Source of the DNA: Lachnospiraceae bacterium | GTDB lineage: Bacteria > Bacillota > Clostridia > Lachnospirales > Lachnospiraceae | NCBI GenBank assembly: GCA_900771195.1 | Contig: CAAGMZ010000019.1 | Location: 186,001 to 250,000 of the forward strand | Direction of reading: 5' to 3' | Length of the DNA: 64,000 nucleotides | In this document: positions 58,647-64,000 of the stretch, piece by piece | Layout: each line of letters opens with the position of its first letter | How positions within the stretch are numbered: the first letter of the stretch is position 1 | Notes under the pieces: generated by a model | The model's database searches: none | Seen by the model: the letters and a program-made list of their open reading frames with translations, nothing else | What the model was told of the DNA's origin: nothing | Translations under genes and position numbers: made by a program

Positions 58647-60425
58647 GGCTTTTGTACACTCTTTGAGCCATTCAAGCTCTTCACCCTCAAAATACGGTGA
58701 TATAGCCTTATATACTTTTTCATGGTATCTGTTAAGCTGTTTTATGTCCTCTACACTCATAAGTGATACATCGATTGCACTCTTGTCAAAAGGAACCATG
58801 GTCAGCTCTTCAAAATGCATGAACTGTCCGAATTCGTTCTTTTCTCCGTTTTTCACCACCACAAGGTTCTCATGGCGGATTCCGAATTTTCCTTCCAGAT
58901 AAAGTCCCGGCTCATCGGAAAGTATCATTCCCTCCTCAAACGGTATTTCGGTCTCACTGTTTATATGCCATGTCAGTCTCTGGGGACCCTCATGCACACT
59001 GAGAATATATCCCACGCCGTGGCCTGTTCCGTGATTGTAATCAAGTCCGTTCTCCCATAAAGGCTTTCTCGCTGCGTAATCCAGATTGGCACCGCATGCG
59101 CCCTTCATAAACCTTGCTGCTCCAAGATTGAGATGTCCCTTAAGCACAAGTGTGTATGCTCTTTTTTCCTCATCCGTAAGCGGTCCGAGAGGGATGGTCC
59201 TTGTGACATCCGTAGTTCCTTCTCTATAGTGCCCGCCGGTATCTGCAAGACAAAAGCTCGCAGGCTTCATCTCAACATCAGACTCAGGTGTCGGCTCATA
59301 GTGGATTATCGCCCCGTGAGGGCCGTATCCGAGAATAGGGTCAAAGCTCGGTCCCATATAGCCTTCCATCGCTGCTCTGAACTGCTCAAGCTTTTCGGCA
59401 GCGGAAAGCTCAGTTATCTTCTCTTTTCCGATATTGTGCTGAAGCCAGTATATGAAGTGCGTCAGCGCTGCCCCGTCTTTCACATGTGCGACACGCTCAT
59501 TCTCCATCTCAACGGGATTTTTGACTGCCTTCAGCATGCGTACCGGGCTCATGCACTTAATCTGTGTCACTGTCTCCCGCATGCTCTTAAATATCATATG
59601 ATTAGCATAATCAGGGTCCACCATCACGGTGCCGGTTTCCATAGCTTCAATTGCACTGTATATGTTCTCATAATCGTCAAGCGTGATTCCGTCCCCGGAA
59701 AGCCCCTCTGTAATTCCGGCGTCAAGTATTTCCCTGTGTACAAAAAGGACCGCCTCATCGCTCTTAACTATCATGTATGCAAGAAAAACAGGCGTGCACG
59801 AAACATCATCACCGCGAAGATTAAGAAGCCATGCAATCTCATCCAGTGCAGTAAGTACCATAACATCAGCACTCTTTTCAGCCATTTTGCTGCGAAGAGC
59901 CGCGAGCTTATCCGCACGGCTCATCCCTGCCATTTCTGTGGAAATTTCCCATACAGGTTTCTTGGAGATGGCCGGCCTGTCCTTCCACACTTCATCCACC
60001 AGATCTTTTGTTCCGTCAAAAGAAATGTTCTTTGCGCTTACCTTGCTCTCTATTGCATCGGCAAAATTACTGCTTATTGTCCTGCCGTCAAAACCGATTA
60101 CGCCGCCTTCCTTTACTTTGTCCCCGAGAAAATCAGGGATTTTAGGAACTCCCGGCTGGTTTTCCTTCATAAGCTCTATTGTACTGCCTTTGAGCTGGTC
60201 CGCTGCCTGCAGAAAATATCTTCCGTCAGTCCAGAGCCCCGCCCAGTCCGAAAGTACCACAAGCTTTCCGGCAGAACCCGTAAAGCCTGACATAAACTCT
60301 CTTTCCTTAAAATAATCTCCAACATACTCAGAGCCATGAAAGTCGTCAGTGACGATAACATACGCATCCATTCCGTTTTCTCTCATCAGCCTTCTGAGTG
60401 CTGACAGTCTTTCAGTAATATACAT
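58641..60425 (-). CDS. Xaa-Pro aminopeptidase (aminopeptidase P family)
   Basis: This 594-residue peptidase cleaves the N-terminal residue from peptides with Pro in second place. Two creatinase-like N-terminal domains (about 1-310) precede an M24 metalloprotease core. The two-metal ligands are DTGGHYREGTTDVTRT (two Asp), NHGTGHGVGYI (His), DEPGLYLEGKFGIRHENL (Glu) and a later Glu in FEELTMVPF. The long three-domain form resembles the human XPNPEP1 type rather than the short PepQ. It follows the YitT gene by 15 bp in one operon. Confidence 0.93.
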   Translation of the reverse strand: MYITERLSALRRLMRENGMDAYVIVTDDFHGSEYVGDYFKEREFMSGFTGSAGKLVVLSDWAGLWTDGRYFLQAADQLKGSTIELMKENQPGVPKIPDFLGDKVKEGGVIGFDGRTISSNFADAIESKVSAKNISFDGTKDLVDEVWKDRPAISKKPVWEISTEMAGMSRADKLAALRSKMAEKSADVMVLTALDEIAWLLNLRGDDVSCTPVFLAYMIVKSDEAVLFVHREILDAGITEGLSGDGITLDDYENIYSAIEAMETGTVMVDPDYANHMIFKSMRETVTQIKCMSPVRMLKAVKNPVEMENERVAHVKDGAALTHFIYWLQHNIGKEKITELSAAEKLEQFRAAMEGYMGPSFDPILGYGPHGAIIHYEPTPESDVEMKPASFCLADTGGHYREGTTDVTRTIPLGPLTDEEKRAYTLVLKGHLNLGAARFMKGACGANLDYAARKPLWENGLDYNHGTGHGVGYILSVHEGPQRLTWHINSETEIPFEEGMILSDEPGLYLEGKFGIRHENLVVVKNGEKNEFGQFMHFEELTMVPFDKSAIDVSLMSVEDIKQLNRYHEKVYKAISPYFEGEELEWLKECTKAL

Positions 60426-60440
60426 ATAAGTTCCTTCTTC

Positions 60441-61331
60441 CTATAATTTTTTCAGATAGTTGCCTTCAACATGAATACCTTCGTTGACTATGATAAAAGC
60501 ATGCGGGTCATACTTGTGGACTATGCCCTTGAGCTTACTTATCTCATATTTGGATACAAGTATATAAAGCATTGTGGAATCCTCATCCGTATAAGCCCCA
60601 ACCGAGCGCCACTCGGTGATTCCGCGTCCGAGCGTTGTGAAAATTTCCTGATTCATATCCTTTGTATCAATCTTGGTGATTATCTTAACTTCCACATTGA
60701 TATTCTGTACATGAACCCTATCCATGACAAAAGAATACACCACCGCATAGATTACCGAGTATATGACTATAGGAACATTGAAAAGGAAGAGACATACTCC
60801 GTACAGTACCGCATTCACAAGCAGATTGACCTTACCGACGCTCATCTCGCCATTCTGCTTGGAAGCCAGCATGCCTACCACATCCATTCCACCGCCTGAG
60901 CCTGACATCCTAAGCACTATTCCTGCTCCCGCACCGGATATGACTGCACCGATAACCGCTGCCGCCAGCACATCATCCATAATTACTTCCCTTGGAATAA
61001 CAGATGTAGCAATTGTTATTACGGATACCGCAACCAGAGTCTTTAGGAAAAATAATTTTTCAATCCTCGGAAAAGCATATATGAATATAGGCACGTTAAT
61101 AATATAAAAAATAACACCGGCTATATCAAACTTTATCGGAAGATGCATATAATCCACAAGAATTGTCCGGATTAACTGACATATTCCCATGAGCCCGCCT
61201 GTATACAGTCCGGCAGGCACCAGAAAAAGATTGATTCCGGCAACATATATGACTGCTCCTGCAATGCAGCCAAGCGTGCGCACAGCCTCAAACCTGTAAT
61301 ATGAAGCGTCTTTTTTATTTTTCATAATCAT
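60441..61331 (-). CDS. YitT-family membrane protein
   Basis: This 296-residue protein has five to six membrane helices (about 15-220) and a C-terminal DUF2179 domain (about 220-285, ITKIDTKDMNQEIFTTLGRG and YDPHAFIIVNEGIHVEG). YitT-type proteins have an uncertain transport or regulatory role. A glycine-rich loop in the middle (RMSGSGGGMDVVGML) is typical. The start may be ATG 61331 or the next ATG 61325, since no strong ribosome site separates them. A SigA promoter precedes it, divergent from galE. The aminopeptidase gene follows. Confidence 0.9.
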   Translation of the reverse strand: MIMKNKKDASYYRFEAVRTLGCIAGAVIYVAGINLFLVPAGLYTGGLMGICQLIRTILVDYMHLPIKFDIAGVIFYIINVPIFIYAFPRIEKLFFLKTLVAVSVITIATSVIPREVIMDDVLAAAVIGAVISGAGAGIVLRMSGSGGGMDVVGMLASKQNGEMSVGKVNLLVNAVLYGVCLFLFNVPIVIYSVIYAVVYSFVMDRVHVQNINVEVKIITKIDTKDMNQEIFTTLGRGITEWRSVGAYTDEDSTMLYILVSKYEISKLKGIVHKYDPHAFIIVNEGIHVEGNYLKKL

Positions 61332-61419
61332 TCACCAACCATCAGGGATATCTGCAATCCGGCACCGGGACTCTGTTCTGCGCAATAATCACGCTCCGCT
61401 TCCATCCGGCACCTACATA

Positions 61420-61448
61420 ATCTTACTATTAACCATTTAACATGTCAA
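61420..61448 (-). promoter_or_regulatory. SigA promoter of the YitT-pepP operon
   Basis: On the minus strand, -35 TTGACA (61443-61448), 17-bp spacer, -10 TAAGAT (61420-61425). Confidence 0.65.
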
Positions 61449-61473
61449 TTATCCATAATGCAATAATTTTGTG

Positions 61474-61502
61474 TTGGCAAATCAGTCAATTTGCGTTACT
61501 AT
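61474..61502 (+). promoter_or_regulatory. SigA promoter of galE
   Basis: -35 TTGGCA (61474-61479), 17-bp spacer, -10 TACTAT (61497-61502), 33 bp before the ATG. Confidence 0.6.
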
Positions 61503-61535
61503 GTCGTTAAGCAACAATCAAAAGGAGGATTTATT

Positions 61536-62552
61536 ATGGCAATTCTTGTTACCGGCGGCGCCGGATTCATCGGAAGCCACACGTGCGTTGAGCTTCAGAA
61601 TGCAGGCTATGATGTTGTAGTTATTGATAATCTCGCAAATTCATCAGAGAAGTCGCTTGCGCGCGTTGAGGCATTAACCGGAAAGAAAGTCAGATTTTAT
61701 AAAGGTGATATCCTTGACCGGGATATCCTCGAAAAAATTTTTAGCGAAAATAATATTGAGTGCTGTATTCATTTTGCAGGGCTCAAGGCGGTCGGCGAAT
61801 CGGTTTCCAAGCCGTGGGAGTACTATAACAATAATATTTCCGGCACTCTCACGCTTGTGGATGTAATGAGAAATAACGGTTGCAAGAACATTATTTTTTC
61901 TTCATCAGCAACTGTATACGGCGACCCTGCGGAGATTCCCATCACCGAAAGCTGTCCCAAGGGGCAGTGCACCAATCCTTACGGCTGGACCAAATCCATG
62001 CTGGAGCAGATTCTGTCAGACATGTACACGGCTGACAATGAATGGAACGTAATACTTCTCCGTTACTTTAACCCCATCGGTGCACACCCCAGCGGAACAA
62101 TGGGAGAAAATCCCAACGGCATCCCCAACAATCTCATGCCATACATCACGCAGGTTGCCATCGGCAAATTAGCCGAGCTCGGTGTATTCGGAAATGACTA
62201 CGATACACCGGACGGGACCGGAGTGCGCGACTATATCCACGTTGTTGACCTTGCAAGAGGTCATGTGAACGCCATCCAAAAAATTCAGGAAAAGGCCGGG
62301 CTCTGCATCTACAACCTTGGAACAGGCCACGGATACAGCGTTCTTGACATAGTGAAGAATTTCGAGGAAGCAACGGGCATTCATATTCCGTACAAAATCA
62401 AGCCCAGACGTCCCGGCGACATCGCAACCTGCTACTGTGACCCCGGTAAGGCCGAACGCGAGCTTGGCTGGAAGGCACAATATGGAATAAAGGAAATGTG
62501 CGCCGATTCATGGAGATGGCAGAAGAACAACCCGAACGGATACGACGAATAA
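61536..62552 (+). CDS. galE: UDP-glucose 4-epimerase
   Basis: This 338-residue SDR enzyme interconverts UDP-glucose and UDP-galactose (and possibly the GlcNAc forms) using bound NAD. The NAD loop is TGGAGFIGSHTC at residues 7-18. The catalytic Ser/Thr segment is SSSATVYG and the Tyr-Lys pair is NPYGWTKSMLEQ. DYIHVVDLARGH is another GalE mark. AAAGGAGG lies 8 bp before ATG 61536, which rules out the longer frame from 61491. No Leloir pathway genes adjoin it, so it probably serves envelope glycan synthesis. It has its own promoter and a shared terminator. Confidence 0.96.
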   Translation: MAILVTGGAGFIGSHTCVELQNAGYDVVVIDNLANSSEKSLARVEALTGKKVRFYKGDILDRDILEKIFSENNIECCIHFAGLKAVGESVSKPWEYYNNNISGTLTLVDVMRNNGCKNIIFSSSATVYGDPAEIPITESCPKGQCTNPYGWTKSMLEQILSDMYTADNEWNVILLRYFNPIGAHPSGTMGENPNGIPNNLMPYITQVAIGKLAELGVFGNDYDTPDGTGVRDYIHVVDLARGHVNAIQKIQEKAGLCIYNLGTGHGYSVLDIVKNFEEATGIHIPYKIKPRRPGDIATCYCDPGKAERELGWKAQYGIKEMCADSWRWQKNNPNGYDE

Positions 62553-62574
62553 CAAAAGAAATCTCAATTAAAAC

Positions 62575-62609
62575 GAGCCGCAGCGAAATCAATCCTATCG
62601 CTGCGGCTC
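62575..62609. terminator. Bidirectional terminator between galE and the aminotransferase fusion gene
   Basis: GAGCCGCAGCGA pairs with TCGCTGCGGCTC around an 11-nt loop. T-runs lie on both sides (ATATTTTTC on plus, TTTTAATTG on minus). Confidence 0.85.
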
Positions 62610-62629
62610 ATATTTTTCGCCTGAAATAA

Positions 62630-64000
62630 TTACTGAACAGAACCCATTACCTTCTTCAATGCCTCAACAAGCATATCGTCCTCTTCCCGGGTCTTAACGG
62701 CAAGCCTTATATACTGCCTGTCCGAATCTATTTTGGCGGTAAGTGATTTAATCATAATGTTATGGTTAACAATAAGTTCTTTGTTAAGTCCGTCCGCCGT
62801 CATACCGTTTGTAAGCTCCGCCATCACATAGTTGGCCTGTGACGGAATCACATGAAGTCCCGGAACTTCGGCAAGCCTTGCCACATATCTCGCACGCTCA
62901 GCGCGGAACTTATCCATAGCTTCGGCGTAATCTTTTTTGTATTTGTATCCAATCTGCATGTAAAATTCTGCAAAGGAATTGATGTTCCATATTGCAACAT
63001 CCTTTTTCATTGCGGCAATTGCATCAACATCACCGGAAACAAGCACTCCAAGCCTGAGTCCCGGTATCCCGTATGACTTTGCAATACTCTTTAACACATA
63101 CAGATGCCCGAAGGTATCAATTATACCCTGCTCGATAAGCGTTGAATCCTCCTCATCCGCAAAATCCACAAATGACTCATCAACAATAAGCTTAATGTTC
63201 TTTTTCTCAGTCCACTCGGCCAGTTTAATCAAATCTGACTTGTAAATGTAATTTCCGGAAGGATTATCAGGATTGATGATGATAAGATTATCTATGTCTT
63301 TATCGCCAAAAAAGTTCTCAATATCCTGAATATTGTATCTGAAGTCCTCGTTATCCGGAGTATATGCCACAATATCCTCTTCCCTGTAACGGTGTCCGTA
63401 CTCTTCAAATGTGGGGCGGACCACTCCGACCTTGCCGGTAAGGCTTTCCATTAGCGCTTTGATGAGCTCTGAGGTTCCGTTTCCTACAATGATATTCTCC
63501 CTGTTAACTCCGAAATTCCTCGCTGCAAGAAGCGAATTAACTCCCATGCCGGAAGGATATTGAGATATAAGCGTTTCAAAGCTTGCCTTCATCTCATCCA
63601 TCATCCTCTGAGGCGGAAAATAGGGATTCACAAGGTAAAAGAAATCGAGCAGCTGCGGGTATCTCCAGTAGCCCCCGAACCTGTTCTGCAGAAGCTTTAC
63701 GCGCTTATCCTCATCCTGCATGAATATTGACTCTGCAATGTCCAAATCCTGAATGTCATCAATCTCATACCACTTCTGACCATTCAGTCTGCATGCCCTG
63801 ATTTCAGGATTATCAAGCAACGTCATAATTCTGAGCACCTGCTCATACTTTCCGTTCTGGGCATGCGTGCTCTGATATGCTTCGACAAACGGCACATACT
63901 GCGTCTCAGAAAAGTGTCTGCTGAATTTATATATATTTACGGTCTTGTAATATTCTCCGACCTCATCATACCGGAATTTGGACTCAGGTATAAACTCTGT
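62630..64000 (-). CDS. Nucleotidyltransferase-aminotransferase fusion, 5' end outside the window
   Basis: The frame is open to the right edge. The GTG at 63895 is only an internal codon, since in-frame residues continue upstream through NIYKFSRHFSETQY. The upstream residues and the first 60 after the GTG (ending YEIDDIQDLDIAESIF) match the C-terminal end of a sugar or choline-phosphate nucleotidyltransferase. The rest, about 360 residues, is a HisC/CobD-like fold type I aminotransferase, with NGTSELIKALMESL, NPDNPSGNYIY, and the PLP Lys in VLKSIAKSYGIPGLRLG. One known fusion of this kind is PntC of phosphonate synthesis. The substrate here is unproven. Only part of the N-terminal domain is visible. 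Confidence 0.75.
   Translation of the reverse strand, partial: TEFIPESKFRYDEVGEYYKTVNIYKFSRHFSETQYVPFVEAYQSTHAQNGKYEQVLRIMTLLDNPEIRACRLNGQKWYEIDDIQDLDIAESIFMQDEDKRVKLLQNRFGGYWRYPQLLDFFYLVNPYFPPQRMMDEMKASFETLISQYPSGMGVNSLLAARNFGVNRENIIVGNGTSELIKALMESLTGKVGVVRPTFEEYGHRYREEDIVAYTPDNEDFRYNIQDIENFFGDKDIDNLIIINPDNPSGNYIYKSDLIKLAEWTEKKNIKLIVDESFVDFADEEDSTLIEQGIIDTFGHLYVLKSIAKSYGIPGLRLGVLVSGDVDAIAAMKKDVAIWNINSFAEFYMQIGYKYKKDYAEAMDKFRAERARYVARLAEVPGLHVIPSQANYVMAELTNGMTADGLNKELIVNHNIMIKSLTAKIDSDRQYIRLAVKTREEDDMLVEALKKVMGSVQ

Noticed and set aside
61332..61535. Riboswitch upstream of galE or the YitT gene
   Set aside because: Two well-spaced promoters explain the region and leave only short leaders.
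63890..63895. GTG at 63895 as a true start of the aminotransferase gene
   Set aside because: The frame continues upstream to the window edge with nucleotidyltransferase-like residues, and no ribosome site precedes the GTG.
1..64000. CRISPR array, rRNA operon, prophage structural genes or transposase genes
   Set aside because: No regularly spaced repeats, rRNA sequence, capsid or tail genes, or DDE transposases were seen on either strand.

Overview
The window looks like chromosome from a low-to-mid GC, spore-forming Bacillota of the Clostridia, most likely Lachnospiraceae. The reasons are strong AGGAGG-type ribosome sites, an in-line spoVAD-spoVAE pair, a DUF4250 small protein, a class A PBP of clostridial type, and a DUF5716/DUF5717 gene cluster that I associate with Lachnospiraceae. 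Almost all of it is ordinary, tightly packed core genome. The only clearly accessory part is the first 2.7 kb.

Region 1 (1-2720): an XRE/S24-like repressor with a palindrome upstream, then a decayed integrated element about 1.9 kb long. The element lies between a tRNA-Gly(GCC) gene and a directly repeated copy of that tRNA's 3' end. It holds an orphan toxin tail with a putative immunity gene and a tyrosine recombinase fragment broken by two in-frame stops. Region 2 (2817-14900): a GNAT enzyme, glutamate synthase gltB-gltD with a TTATCAG repeat cluster upstream, a membrane zincin (DUF3810), a lipid kinase, a beta-CASP nuclease, a PAP2 phosphatase, a YigZ protein and a 57-residue DUF4250 gene. 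Region 3 (14879-24070): clpB, a TagD-like cytidylyltransferase, pckA, an ABC exporter, and a MarR plus iron alcohol dehydrogenase operon.

Region 4 (24064-40115) is a long minus-strand envelope block. Read 5' to 3' it has a GtrA-tailed glycosyltransferase, a phosphodiester glycosidase, a membrane NTF2-like protein, the MoxR/DUF58/transglutaminase triad, two tandem membrane-anchored amidases, a response regulator, an intramembrane-type histidine kinase and a two-gene FtsX-type ABC system. Region 5 (40134-51809) has valS, then a four-gene set of unknown function (DUF5717 scaffold, DUF5716 actin/Hsp70-like protein, TPR protein, coiled-coil membrane protein), then rarA and a polysaccharide deacetylase. 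The four-gene set is the best candidate here for an undescribed system. Region 6 (51868-64000): a small membrane protein, PBP1A, ilvE, spoVAE/spoVAD without spoVAC, a HEGEH metalloprotease, an aminopeptidase P, a YitT protein, galE, and a nucleotidyltransferase-aminotransferase fusion that runs off the right edge.

Several convergent gene pairs overlap or abut at their stop codons, so the genome is compact. Start codons below were moved inward wherever a good ribosome site sits just before an internal ATG.
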